A stretch of 16,747 bases of DNA from Asaia bogorensis (GTDB lineage: Bacteria; Pseudomonadota; Alphaproteobacteria; Acetobacterales; Acetobacteraceae): positions 1 through 16,747 of the forward strand of contig CAMCZJ010000045.1 in assembly GCA_945886995.1 (NCBI GenBank), in the 5' to 3' direction. The notes beneath the pieces are model-generated. The model worked only from the letters and a program-made list of their open reading frames with translations, was not told the origin of the DNA and did no database searches. Numbering within the stretch: the first letter of the stretch is position 1; every line of letters begins with the position of its first letter. Below, piece after piece: positions 5,851 through 13,703 of this stretch. The translations under genes and the position numbers were made by a program.

Positions 5851-7514
5851 CAGCCGTAGGTCATGGTGGATTCCGCGCCACGGCTCATGTCGCGTGGAAT
5901 GGGCTGGCCGGTGAGGGTCAGCGCCAGCGCCTCGGCCACGCGAATGCCATCCACGCCCGCGCTCAGGATACCGCCGGCATAGCCAGCCCCCTCACCGGCT
6001 GGAAACAGCCCCACAGTGTTCACGCTCTGAAAATCAAACCCGCGCGGGATTCGGATGGGGCTGCTGGTGCGGGTTTCAACGCCGGTCATCAGCGCATCGG
6101 GCCGCGCGAATCCTGGCAATTGCTGATCAAAAGCGAGCAATGCTTCACGCATAGCCGCAACGGCGAAATCAGGCAGGCAGAGCGCCAGATCAGTCGGCGT
6201 GACACCCGGCCTATAGCTTGGCAGCACATCACCCAGCCCCGTGCTGGGGCGCCCGGCCAGAAAATCGCCCACAAGCTGCGCAGGCGCGCGGTAATCGCCA
6301 CCGCCGGCAGTAAAGGCCGCGCTTTCCCAATGGCGTTGATAGGCAATGCCGGAAAGCACATCGCCCGGATAATCCTCGGGCGAAATGCCCACCACCAGAC
6401 CGGCATTGGCATTGCGTTCGGCGCGCGAGTATTGGCTCATGCCATTGGTGACCACGCGCCCGGCCTCACTGGTGGCGGCCACTACCGTACCGCCGGGGCA
6501 CATGCAGAAACTGTAGACGGCGCGGCCATTTTTCGCGTGATGCACCAGCTTGTAATCGGCGGCACCCAGCAGCGGATTGCCAGCGTTTGGGCCGAAACGC
6601 GCTTGGTCAATCATGCCTTGCGGGTGTTCAATGCGTACGCCGATGGAAAAAGGCTTGGCCTGCATGGCAACCCCGCGCGCATGCATCATGGCGAAACTAT
6701 CCCGCGCGCTATGACCAAGGGCGAGGATCACATGATCCGCCTCAATCACCTCCCCATCCGCCAAAACCAAGCCACGTAGGTGGCGCGAGCCATCGGCATC
6801 GATCTCAATCAGCACATCATCCACCCGCGCGCCGAAGCGGTATTCGCCGCCCAAGGCTTCGATTTCGGCGCGGATATGTTCCACCATGGAAACCAGCCGA
6901 AATGTGCCGATATGCGGTTTGGAGACGTACAAAATCTCCTCAGGCGCGCCGGCCTTCACGAATTCCGCCAGCACCTTGCGCCCGTAATGGCGCGGATCGC
7001 GGATTTGGCTATAGAGCTTGCCGTCGGAAAAGGTGCCGGCGCCGCCTTCGCCATATTGCACATTGCTTTCGGGGTTCAGCACCCCGCGCCGCCAAAGCCC
7101 CCAAGTATCCTTGGTGCGTTCGCGCACAACCTTGCCGCGTTCCAGGACTAACGGGCGGAACCCCATTTGTGCGAGCAATAGCGCCGCCATGAAGCCGCAA
7201 GGCCCAGTGCCCACCACAACAGGGCGGCGAATACCTTCCGGCGCGCGGGCGACAGAGCGATATTCCGTATCGGGCGCCGGGCTGATCCGCTGATCCCCCG
7301 CATGGCGCGCGAGCACCGCGGCTTCATCAGCGACTTCAACATCCAGCGTATAGACGAGCATGATCGCATGGGGCTTGCGCGCATCATACCCGCGGCGAAA
7401 CACCTGCATTGCCTTCAGCGCCGCATCGGCAATGCCAAGCCGCGCCAGCACGGCAGCGCGCAAGGCGTCTTCCGGATGGTGCAGTGGCAGGCGCAATTCG
7501 GTCAGGCGGATCAT
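5850..7514 (-). CDS. COG2509-type FAD-dependent dehydrogenase (function unknown)
   Basis: A 554-residue flavoprotein. The N-terminal ~95 residues form a small domain typical of this family (LRLPLHHPEDALRAAV... RRGYDARK). A Rossmann FAD motif follows, VVVGTGPCGFMAA (99-111; GxGxxG at G102, G104, G107), then LVLERG, the conserved NVQYGEGGAGTFSDGKLYSQ segment, HVILALGHSARDSF and, near the C-terminus, GLFPAGEGAGYAGGILSAGVDGIRVAEAL, which closes the FAD site. COG2509 proteins are widespread but no reaction is firmly assigned; an NAD(P)H-linked redox role is assumed. There is no Shine-Dalgarno: the ATG is preceded by CCCCC, and a TATAGA hexamer ends exactly seven bases upstream, so the transcript may be leaderless. 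It is divergent from the sugar kinase gene and upstream of the SDR. Confidence 0.9.
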   Translation of the reverse strand: MIRLTELRLPLHHPEDALRAAVLARLGIADAALKAMQVFRRGYDARKPHAIMLVYTLDVEVADEAAVLARHAGDQRISPAPDTEYRSVARAPEGIRRPVVVGTGPCGFMAALLLAQMGFRPLVLERGKVVRERTKDTWGLWRRGVLNPESNVQYGEGGAGTFSDGKLYSQIRDPRHYGRKVLAEFVKAGAPEEILYVSKPHIGTFRLVSMVEHIRAEIEALGGEYRFGARVDDVLIEIDADGSRHLRGLVLADGEVIEADHVILALGHSARDSFAMMHARGVAMQAKPFSIGVRIEHPQGMIDQARFGPNAGNPLLGAADYKLVHHAKNGRAVYSFCMCPGGTVVAATSEAGRVVTNGMSQYSRAERNANAGLVVGISPEDYPGDVLSGIAYQRHWESAAFTAGGGDYRAPAQLVGDFLAGRPSTGLGDVLPSYRPGVTPTDLALCLPDFAVAAMREALLAFDQQLPGFARPDALMTGVETRTSSPIRIPRGFDFQSVNTVGLFPAGEGAGYAGGILSAGVDGIRVAEALALTLTGQPIPRDMSRGAESTMTYG

Positions 7515-7520
7515 GGGGGT

Positions 7521-7526
7521 TCTATA
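7521..7526 (-). promoter_or_regulatory. Possible -10 element for a leaderless COG2509 transcript
   Basis: TATAGA on the minus strand occupies positions -12 to -7 if the A of the ATG at 7514 is +1. A TTCAAG hexamer (7549-7544) lies 17 bases further up as a weak -35 candidate. Spacing fits a leaderless transcript. There is no direct evidence for a start site. Confidence 0.35.
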
Positions 7527-7579
7527 GTCCGTCTTGCGGCGCGCTTGAAATCCTTCCTTTCATCGGCCAAGCATTGGGC

Positions 7580-8503
7580 ATGGCTGATATCCTTTGCCTT
7601 GGCGAACCCATGCTGGAATTCAACGCCCAAAAGCCGGGCGCGGATGGGCGGCGCTATTATTTGGAAGGCCATGGCGGAGATACCTCCAACGCTGCCATCG
7701 CTGCCGCACGTGCGGGGGCGTCGGTTGGGATGATCACCGCGCTTGGTCAGGATGGGCCGGGCGAAAGCTTCATGCAGCTTTGGGCCGAGGAAGGTGTGGA
7801 TACCGCGAACGTCATCCGCAATCCTTCAGCGCCCACGGGGATTTATTTCGTGACGCATGATGCGCGCGGGCATCATTTCAGCTTTTATCGCAGCGGCAGC
7901 GCGGCGGCGCGTTACAGCTCAGAAGATGTGCCGGAAGCGGCCATTCGTCGCGCGAAATTCTTGCATCTGTCCGGCATCAGCCAGGCGATTTCGACCAGCG
8001 CTTGTGACGCTGCCTTCCGCGCCATGGAAGTTGCCCGCACAGCAGGGGTGCGCGTTTCCTATGACACCAATCTGCGCCTCAGGCTTTGGCCCGCATCGCG
8101 CGCCGCTGCCGTTATCCATGCTGCCATCGCCATGGCCGATATCGCGCTGCCATCCTTGGACGATGCCGTGGCGCTGACCGGCCTGCAAAAGCCTGATGAA
8201 ATCTGTGATTTCTACCTGCGCCTGGCACCCCTGGTGGTGCTGAAATGCGGGGCTGAGGGCGCCATTTTCGCCACACGCGAAACGCGCAGCCGCCTTCCGG
8301 CCCATAAGGTGGCGGCGCTGGATGCCACCGGCGCGGGGGATTGCTTTGCCGGTAATTTCCTCGCGCGGTTGCTGGCCAGTGACGCACCGCTGAAGGCCGC
8401 GCGCTACGCCAATGCGGCCGCCGCGCTTTCCACCACGGGTTATGGTGCGGTGGCCCCCCTGCCCTTTCCCGATGCGGTGCGCACGCTGCTGGAAAGCACC
8501 TGA
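7580..8503 (+). CDS. kdgK: PfkB-family sugar kinase, probable 2-keto-3-deoxygluconate kinase
   Basis: A 307-residue ribokinase-fold enzyme that would phosphorylate 2-keto-3-deoxygluconate with ATP, feeding the Entner-Doudoroff aldolase step. Signs: ILCLGEPMLEFN (4-15), the sugar-site motif GHGGDTSNAA (30-39), YDTNLRLRLWP (161-171) as found in KDG kinases, and the ATP/anion-hole motif DATGAGDCFAGNF (248-260), in which D254 is the catalytic base. The length (about 305-310) fits KdgK. The frame is open further upstream, back into the divergent dehydrogenase gene, but homology begins at this ATG. No clear Shine-Dalgarno precedes it. The stop is one base from the stop of the convergent M81 gene. 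No KDPG aldolase, sugar dehydratase or transporter lies nearby, so specificity is by family resemblance only; a fructokinase-like or other carbohydrate kinase remains possible. Confidence 0.88.
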   Translation: MADILCLGEPMLEFNAQKPGADGRRYYLEGHGGDTSNAAIAAARAGASVGMITALGQDGPGESFMQLWAEEGVDTANVIRNPSAPTGIYFVTHDARGHHFSFYRSGSAAARYSSEDVPEAAIRRAKFLHLSGISQAISTSACDAAFRAMEVARTAGVRVSYDTNLRLRLWPASRAAAVIHAAIAMADIALPSLDDAVALTGLQKPDEICDFYLRLAPLVVLKCGAEGAIFATRETRSRLPAHKVAALDATGAGDCFAGNFLARLLASDAPLKAARYANAAAALSTTGYGAVAPLPFPDAVRTLLEST

Positions 8504-8504
8504 G

Positions 8505-10007
8505 TTACCCCCAGGCGCGATTATCGCCGGGGCGGAGCCGCAAGCCTGGGCGCAGATTGGTAAAGGGCAATATCGCCGGGTCCGCCACCACCGGGCCGGG
8601 CGCGGTCACCACAATCACCTCGGATGCAATCGGCTGGAAATGCGCGCGGAAATGCACGCTGGATTTCACCGCAATAATCGCCTGTTCCGCAGGCTCCACG
8701 CCCACCTGGCGGAACAATTCCTGATCATGGCCCTGCATCTTGCGGCTCACCACAACCACGCGCACGCCAGGCGCCACGCGGATCAGCGCTGATGGCCCCA
8801 GATCGGCGGGATTGCCCTTGCCCATCGGACCGCTGAGTGTGAAGCACCCGTCAGAGAGTTTTTCGACCACCGCTTCCACCCGCAACGGCACGCCATCACT
8901 CTTGCCTCCAAGGTCGAGCGTAAGGCGCGCACCTTCCCCCGCCGCATGGCAGGCAGCCGCGGCCTCGGCGTCATTCATCGGCGCCAGCACCGCACCTTGC
9001 GCGTTTTGCCGGATCAATTCGGCGAGCAAGCCCGTGGTATCGCCATGGCCTCCGCCGCCGGGATTGTCTTGTGTGTCGGCCAGCACCACCGGTCCCTTGG
9101 CGCCTCGCGCGCTGATGGCGCGTGCCACGCCTTCAGCAGCGGTTGCGACACCAAGGGCGAATTCCGGTTCTTTGCTCGCGATGAAAGCGGCCAGCGCTTC
9201 CGCCGCTGCGCCGGCTTGATCAAGCGTATCGGCATAGGCCGCAATCGCCATGCCGCAGCCGGGGAAATCCGCATAAGGAAAGCCAAAGCAGAAGCCCAAC
9301 TCCCAAACGCCTGATGCGGCGCCCAGACGCGCGCGCTCTGCCATGACATCAGCCATGGGCGCCACCATGGTGCATTGGCCGGGCAAGGGCGTCCAGAAAT
9401 CCAGATCGCGAAAGAGTTTTGCCGGCTTGCGGCCTTGCTGGATCATCCGCAGCAACAGGCGCGTCGCCTGCGCGCCGGCGGGCTTCATATCCACATGCGG
9501 ATAGGTGCGGAAAGGCACCAGCACATCGGAAAGAGCCACCATCTCGGCTGTTTTATTCGCATGCGGATCAAGGCTGACGGCGATGGGCAAATCTGGGCCC
9601 ACCACGGCGCGCACGCGGCGCAGCACTTCGGCTTCCGCATCGTCATAACCTACCGCCACCATGGCGCCGTGCAAATCAAGATAAACACCATCAATCGGGC
9701 CGGCTTCCATCGCATCGGAAAGGCTGCCGATCAGTAGGGCAGCGATGCGTTCAAAAGCGTCAGCCGTCACTGGTCCGGCAGGATTGGCAAAGCACCAGAC
9801 CAAGGGGGTGAGTTCAACGCCCGCTTCTTCCGCAACCATAATGGCGCCCGCAATCGGCGCGCTGGTTGGGCGCATGGCCTCGATCAATCCAGCCGGGCGT
9901 TGCAGCGGCGGGAAGCCGCCGGGTTTGACGAATTCCTGCCAGCCGGTCGGCAATGGCGCGAAGGAATGGCTTTCATGCAAAAAGCCGCCAATGGCGATGC
10001 GGATCAT
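8505..10007 (-). CDS. M81-family metallopeptidase (MlrC-like)
   Basis: A 500-residue protein of the MlrC family, named for the zinc peptidase that finishes linearised microcystin breakdown. Most relatives sit in hydrolase clusters and act on unknown small peptides or amides. Seen: IAIGGFLHESHSFAP (4-18), VYLDLHGAM (108-116), SLDPHANKT (145-153) with H171 in YPHVDMKPA giving a DxH...H metal pattern (D147, H149, H171), GFPYADFPGCG (242-252) and DTQDNPGGGGHGDTTG (311-326). The chosen start has AAGGAG upstream. That site lies within the last codons of the preceding amidohydrolase gene, and the ATG follows that gene's stop after a single base, so the two are translationally coupled. An upstream in-frame ATG lies inside that gene and was rejected. 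A role in toxin degradation should not be assumed. Confidence 0.92.
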   Translation of the reverse strand: MIRIAIGGFLHESHSFAPLPTGWQEFVKPGGFPPLQRPAGLIEAMRPTSAPIAGAIMVAEEAGVELTPLVWCFANPAGPVTADAFERIAALLIGSLSDAMEAGPIDGVYLDLHGAMVAVGYDDAEAEVLRRVRAVVGPDLPIAVSLDPHANKTAEMVALSDVLVPFRTYPHVDMKPAGAQATRLLLRMIQQGRKPAKLFRDLDFWTPLPGQCTMVAPMADVMAERARLGAASGVWELGFCFGFPYADFPGCGMAIAAYADTLDQAGAAAEALAAFIASKEPEFALGVATAAEGVARAISARGAKGPVVLADTQDNPGGGGHGDTTGLLAELIRQNAQGAVLAPMNDAEAAAACHAAGEGARLTLDLGGKSDGVPLRVEAVVEKLSDGCFTLSGPMGKGNPADLGPSALIRVAPGVRVVVVSRKMQGHDQELFRQVGVEPAEQAIIAVKSSVHFRAHFQPIASEVIVVTAPGPVVADPAILPFTNLRPGLRLRPGDNRAWG

Positions 10008-10008
10008 G

Positions 10009-11271
10009 TCATTTCTCCTTCGCGATGCCTGCGGTGGCCAAAACCGCATCAGCCAGCACGCGCAAGCCCGCTTCGGCCCAGGCGGGCGTGATGCTTTCCG
10101 CTTCATTATGGCTGATGCCGCCATGGCAGGGGCAGAAAATCATCGCTGCCGGCACGCGCCGCGCGACATAAACCGCATCATGCCCAATGCCGGTTGGCAT
10201 ATCCATATGCGGCAGACCCAGCCGGCTTGCAGCATCACGCACACGCCCGACCAGTGCATCATCAAACGGCGTCAAAGGCGATTTCCAGAAATCAGCGATG
10301 GTGATGGCCACACCCCGCGCGGCCGATAGTTCCTCTGCCTTGGCGCGAATCTCCGCCCCAATGCGTGCGAGCAATGCCGGGTCGCCATGCCGCGTATCAA
10401 TGCTGAACCAGATGCGTGACGGCGCGATATTGCGGCTATCGGGATAGACCGTGAGCCGCCCGACCGTGGCGCGGCCTGGTTCACCAGCAGAACTAACCGC
10501 ACGCAAAGCGATTCCTTCAATCGCTGCCATCAGCGGTGCCGCAGCCATCATGGCATCGCGCCGCCCGGCCATGGGGGAACCGCCATGGGATTCAGCGCCT
10601 TCAATCGTCACCTCATACCAAGCCTGCGCCAGGGCATGCGTCACCACGCCAATATCCTTGCCCGCATTCTCCAACAGCGCACCCTGTTCGATATGCAATT
10701 CGAAATAGGCAGCAAGATCAGCCAAGCCAGCGGGATCAGCATCGCCACGCCAGCCGATGCGCGTCAGTTCATCGCCGAAAGCCTTGCCGTCACTATCGCG
10801 GAGCGCCAGCACATCAGCCTCAGGGAAAATCCCCATCGCGGCACCGCTGCCCATCATGGGGGGCGAAAACCGCGCCCCTTCCTCATTGGTCCAATTGATC
10901 AGCACCAAGGGCGCTTCGGTTTCAATCCCGGCCTCATGCAAGGCACGCAGCACTTCAAGCCCGGCCAGCACGCCAAGCGGGCCGTCAAACTTGCCGCCGG
11001 TTGGTTGCGTATCCAAATGGCTGCCCATGGCAACCGGCTTGCGCGTGGGATCACGCCCTTCGCGGCGCAGCACCATATTGCCGAGGCGATCAACGGTCAG
11101 CGTACACCCAATCGCCTCCCCCCAACGGCGCAGCAAATGGCGGCCTTCGGAATCGAGATCCGTCAGCGTCTGCCGATTGCAGCCGCCTTTCGGCGTGCCA
11201 CCAATCTTGGCGAGTTCCATCAGGCTATCCCAAAGCCGGGCGCCGGAAAGGGGCAGGTTCGTTGTGCTCAT
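10009..11271 (-). CDS. M20-family amidohydrolase, AllC/HyuC type
   Basis: A 420-residue zinc-dependent hydrolase of the allantoate amidohydrolase / N-carbamoyl-L-amino-acid hydrolase / beta-ureidopropionase group. Metal-site motifs: GSHLDTQPTGGKFDG (83-97; H85, D96), NWTNEEGARF (126-135; E130, E131), ELHIEQG (191-197; H193) and PCHGGISHNEAE (381-392; H388). The dimer-interface histidine motif GAESHGGSPMAGRRDA (225-240; H229) is also present. The start chosen gives a four-base ATGA overlap with the upstream M20 deacylase gene, with GGAGAAAAGG as ribosome site; an ATG eight codons earlier is inside that gene and less likely. It is the middle gene of the leftward three-gene operon. The likely chemistry is removal of a carbamoyl or similar group from an amino acid derivative. 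Exact substrate is unknown; no hydantoinase or allantoinase accompanies it. Confidence 0.92.
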   Translation of the reverse strand: MSTTNLPLSGARLWDSLMELAKIGGTPKGGCNRQTLTDLDSEGRHLLRRWGEAIGCTLTVDRLGNMVLRREGRDPTRKPVAMGSHLDTQPTGGKFDGPLGVLAGLEVLRALHEAGIETEAPLVLINWTNEEGARFSPPMMGSGAAMGIFPEADVLALRDSDGKAFGDELTRIGWRGDADPAGLADLAAYFELHIEQGALLENAGKDIGVVTHALAQAWYEVTIEGAESHGGSPMAGRRDAMMAAAPLMAAIEGIALRAVSSAGEPGRATVGRLTVYPDSRNIAPSRIWFSIDTRHGDPALLARIGAEIRAKAEELSAARGVAITIADFWKSPLTPFDDALVGRVRDAASRLGLPHMDMPTGIGHDAVYVARRVPAAMIFCPCHGGISHNEAESITPAWAEAGLRVLADAVLATAGIAKEK

Positions 11272-12560
11272 GACCTTTTCTCCACGCCGCACCATTCGGC
11301 CATGGTCAGCGCAATGGTGCGGGTAATGTCATGCATGGAATCAAGGCCGACACTTTCATCAATGCCGTGAATATCCTGCGCATCGGGGCCAAAGCACGCG
11401 ACTGGTGTGCCCTGATGCAGCACGAAATGCCGGCCATCGGTCAACCCTGCCGAGGGGTAATCGCGCAAAGCCCCGCCAGAGACATCGGTGAAATGCCGCT
11501 TGGCCAGTTTCACAATCGGTGCCTGCATATCAAAGACACAGGGTTCGGCCATAAAACCCTTGAATTCCAGCTTCACCTTGGCGCTGCGCAGCTTTTCATC
11601 CTGCGCTGCCTTCGCCACCAGCCGTTCAATATCAGCTCTCACTGCCGCGGCGCTATTGCCCATCATCACGCCAACGCGCAGCCCGATCCGCGCGCGTGTT
11701 GGCACGGAAGAATTCCATTCGCCGCCTTCAATCGTGCCGAGATTCACATTCACCGGATGGTTCACGCCATGGAAGGACGCGTGGATATTCTCGGCCCGGT
11801 TCATCTGGGCTTCGTATTCCTTGAAATGCGCGGCGATAGTGCTGGCCGCTTCAATGGCATTCACCCCGGCCTGCATGTCCCGCACATGGGCGGGGCGGCC
11901 GGAAACCGTGACCCAGGCCCAGATGACGCCGACTTCCGCGCTATACATGGCGGGCAGGCCGGGGCCAGGTTCTGGGATGATCACCGCATGGGTTGGCGGT
12001 AGCGCCAGCATCGCAGCCAAGGCGCCATTGCCAGTGCATTCTTCTTCAATCACGGAATGCATCTGTACCTGGGCAGCCGGTTGCAGGCCAGCGCGGCGCA
12101 AGGCGCGAAAGGCCGTGATGTAAGAAATAATGCCAGCCTTCATATCACCCGCTCCGCGGCCATACATGCGGCCATCGCGAATGGTGGGCTCATAGGGCGG
12201 CGTTTCCCACATATCCGCTGCCCCCTCAGGCACCACATCCACATGGCCTTGCAGGGTCAGGCTGCGGCCCTTCGCTTCGCGCGGCGTGAAGACCGCGACA
12301 ACATTGTCGCGGCCCTCATAGGGGATCAGCGGTGGCGAGAAACCAGGATGGCCTTCAAGCGCGCTCGGCACAGTCGGAATGCGCTGGGGTATCAGGCCAA
12401 CCCCCTCATAAATCCGTGCCATTTCATTCAGGGCCGAGGCTTCATTGCCAAGCGTTGAGGGGCAACGCACCAAGCGCGAGAGCATGGAGATGCTTTCCAC
12501 GCGCAGCTCATCCACCGCTTCCAGAATGGCGCGCCGCGCACCGGGGTCGAGAGCTTGCAT
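11268..12560 (-). CDS. M20-family deacylase, ArgE/DapE type
   Basis: A 430-residue dinuclear-zinc deacylase that would remove an acyl group from an amino acid or related amine. Motifs: LTLQGHVDVVPEG (101-113; H106, D108), MYGRGAGDMKAG (132-143; bridging D139), HSVIEEECTGNG (168-179; catalytic and ligand E173/E174), IIPEPGPG (194-201) and an IHGIDE motif near the C-terminus. The frame stays open for more than 350 codons upstream, but that part is the antisense of the deacetylase gene. Homology begins around the ATG at 12560, with AAGGA about 12 bases upstream. It is the first gene of the leftward operon: the M20 amidohydrolase overlaps its end by four bases and the M81 gene follows. It is most likely not the housekeeping ArgE or DapE, given its hydrolase-cluster context, but the acyl group cannot be told. 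Confidence 0.9.
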   Translation of the reverse strand: MQALDPGARRAILEAVDELRVESISMLSRLVRCPSTLGNEASALNEMARIYEGVGLIPQRIPTVPSALEGHPGFSPPLIPYEGRDNVVAVFTPREAKGRSLTLQGHVDVVPEGAADMWETPPYEPTIRDGRMYGRGAGDMKAGIISYITAFRALRRAGLQPAAQVQMHSVIEEECTGNGALAAMLALPPTHAVIIPEPGPGLPAMYSAEVGVIWAWVTVSGRPAHVRDMQAGVNAIEAASTIAAHFKEYEAQMNRAENIHASFHGVNHPVNVNLGTIEGGEWNSSVPTRARIGLRVGVMMGNSAAAVRADIERLVAKAAQDEKLRSAKVKLEFKGFMAEPCVFDMQAPIVKLAKRHFTDVSGGALRDYPSAGLTDGRHFVLHQGTPVACFGPDAQDIHGIDESVGLDSMHDITRTIALTMAEWCGVEKRS

Positions 12561-12665
12561 ATCGCCAGGGTCCTTGCCTTGAAGCCGGGCGACGCTACCC
12601 AGCCAGGCCGAGCGCAGCAAGCGCGGCGGCTTCGCAGCGGGGGCAAACTTGGTTAGCCTTCCCCC
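12561..12665. promoter_or_regulatory. Divergent intergenic region between two hydrolase operons
   Basis: These 105 bases must drive both hydrolase arms. Rightward, TTCGCA (12631-12636) and TAGCCT (12654-12659) are 17 bases apart, and the latter sits at -12 to -7 if the A of the deacetylase ATG is +1. That ATG is preceded by CCCCC and no ribosome site, consistent with a leaderless transcript. Leftward, only a weak pair is visible. I see no clear operator palindrome here. Confidence 0.3.
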
Positions 12666-13703
12666 ATGAAAACCTTCGCCCATCCGGATCATGCGGGGCA
12701 TCACCCCGCTTTCTTCCTGCAACGCGGTCGCCAGCGCGCCAATTTCGAAATCCCCGCCCGCGCGGCGGCGCTGGAAGCGGCGCTGCATCGCATCGGGCTT
12801 GCACCCAGCACGCCGGAAGCCGTGCCGGTTGCCGCGCTGCACGCTATCCATGGCGCGGATTATCTGACCTTCCTGGCGGAAGCCGCGCGGGATTGGGCCG
12901 CGCTTGCCGATGCGGGGCCAGAGGTGGTCGCGAATATGCACCCCTCGCCCGAGATGCTGGCCCAAGGTGCGGCTTGTGCGGATGGCATTGTTGCCCGCGC
13001 CGGCTGGTACATGGCTGATGCTGCCTGCCCGATTGGTCCCGGCACATGGGCAGCCATTCAAGGTGCGGCCGCGTGCGCCTTGGCCGCTGCGCGTGAAGCC
13101 GCTGCCGGACGCAGCGCCTATGCGCTTTGTCGCCCGCCTGGCCATCACGCCTATGCCGCGCGCGCTGGCGGGCATTGCTATGTGAACAACGCCGCACTCG
13201 CCGCGCAGGCTTTGGTTGATGCGGGTGCCAAGCGCGTCGCGGTGCTGGATATTGATAGCCATCACGGCAATGGCACCCAGGGCATTTTCTGGGAACGCGG
13301 TGATGTGCTGACCATTTCCATCCATGCTGACCCTGACAAATACTACCCCTGGTTCGTTGGCCGCACGCGCGAACGCGGCGCCGGCGCGGGTGATGGGCGC
13401 AATATGAATATGCCACTCGCCTTCGGCACGGGGGATGAGGGCTGGTTGGATGCCATTCGCTACGCCATGGCCGCGATCCGCGACCACAAGACCGAAGCGC
13501 TGGTGCTGCCGCTCGGCTTTGATGCTTCGGAACATGAACCTCTCGCCGCGCTGAAAGTGACGGCGGAGGGTTTCGCGCGTGCCGGCGCCATGATTGGCGG
13601 CCTGAAGCTGCCTACCGCCATCACCCAAGAAGGCGGCTATAATGTAGATGTCATCGGCGATTTATTGGCGGGATTTCTGCAAACCTGGGGAGATGCGGCA
13701 TGA
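12666..13703 (+). CDS. Histone-deacetylase-fold deacetylase, acetylpolyamine amidohydrolase-like
   Basis: A 345-residue zinc deacetylase of the arginase/HDAC fold. Bacterial members of this type remove acetyl groups from acetylated polyamines or related amines in the cytoplasm. Seen: LCRPPGHHAYAARAGGHCYVNNAA (the H160-H161 catalytic dyad lies inside 154-177), LDIDSHHGNGTQ (194-205; zinc ligands D197 and H199), LGFDASEHEP (283-292; third ligand D286) and EGGYN (322-326; transition-state Y325). These positions are each two higher than the numbering I recall for the Mycoplana acetylpolyamine amidohydrolase, and KYYPWFVGRTRERGAGAG resembles its loop, so an APAH-like assignment is better than histone deacetylase. 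No Shine-Dalgarno is visible; the message may be leaderless. The downstream M19 dipeptidase gene overlaps by four bases. Acetylated polyamines are the inferred substrate; other N-acyl amines are possible. Confidence 0.9.
   Translation: MKTFAHPDHAGHHPAFFLQRGRQRANFEIPARAAALEAALHRIGLAPSTPEAVPVAALHAIHGADYLTFLAEAARDWAALADAGPEVVANMHPSPEMLAQGAACADGIVARAGWYMADAACPIGPGTWAAIQGAAACALAAAREAAAGRSAYALCRPPGHHAYAARAGGHCYVNNAALAAQALVDAGAKRVAVLDIDSHHGNGTQGIFWERGDVLTISIHADPDKYYPWFVGRTRERGAGAGDGRNMNMPLAFGTGDEGWLDAIRYAMAAIRDHKTEALVLPLGFDASEHEPLAALKVTAEGFARAGAMIGGLKLPTAITQEGGYNVDVIGDLLAGFLQTWGDAA

Noticed and set aside
5547..6779. A rightward 410-codon open frame across the SDR and COG2509 genes.
   Set aside because: It runs antisense to two genes with clear cofactor and catalytic motifs, and its translation is His/Gly/Ala/Arg-rich with no family features.
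7409..7579. A 57-codon upstream extension of the sugar kinase gene.
   Set aside because: It lies mostly inside the divergent COG2509 gene, is not hydrophobic or motif-bearing, and PfkB homology begins at the ATG at 7580.
8505..10007. A microcystin-degradation operon.
   Set aside because: Only an MlrC-like protein is present; MlrA, MlrB and MlrD are absent, and M81 proteins are widespread in unrelated hydrolase clusters.
10008..10124. A 39-codon upstream extension of the M81 gene.
   Set aside because: It lies entirely within the upstream amidohydrolase gene, while the ATG at 10007 has a good ribosome site and the usual family N-terminus.
12561..13628. The leftward frame of the ArgE/DapE-type gene stays open for more than 350 codons upstream of the chosen start.
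   Set aside because: This stretch is antisense to the well-supported deacetylase gene, shows no recognisable family motifs, and homology to M20 enzymes begins only near 12560. Long open antisense frames are common at high GC.
12666..13703. A true histone deacetylase or acetoin-utilisation AcuC protein.
   Set aside because: The residue spacing and loop sequences fit the acetylpolyamine amidohydrolase type better, and no acetoin genes are nearby.
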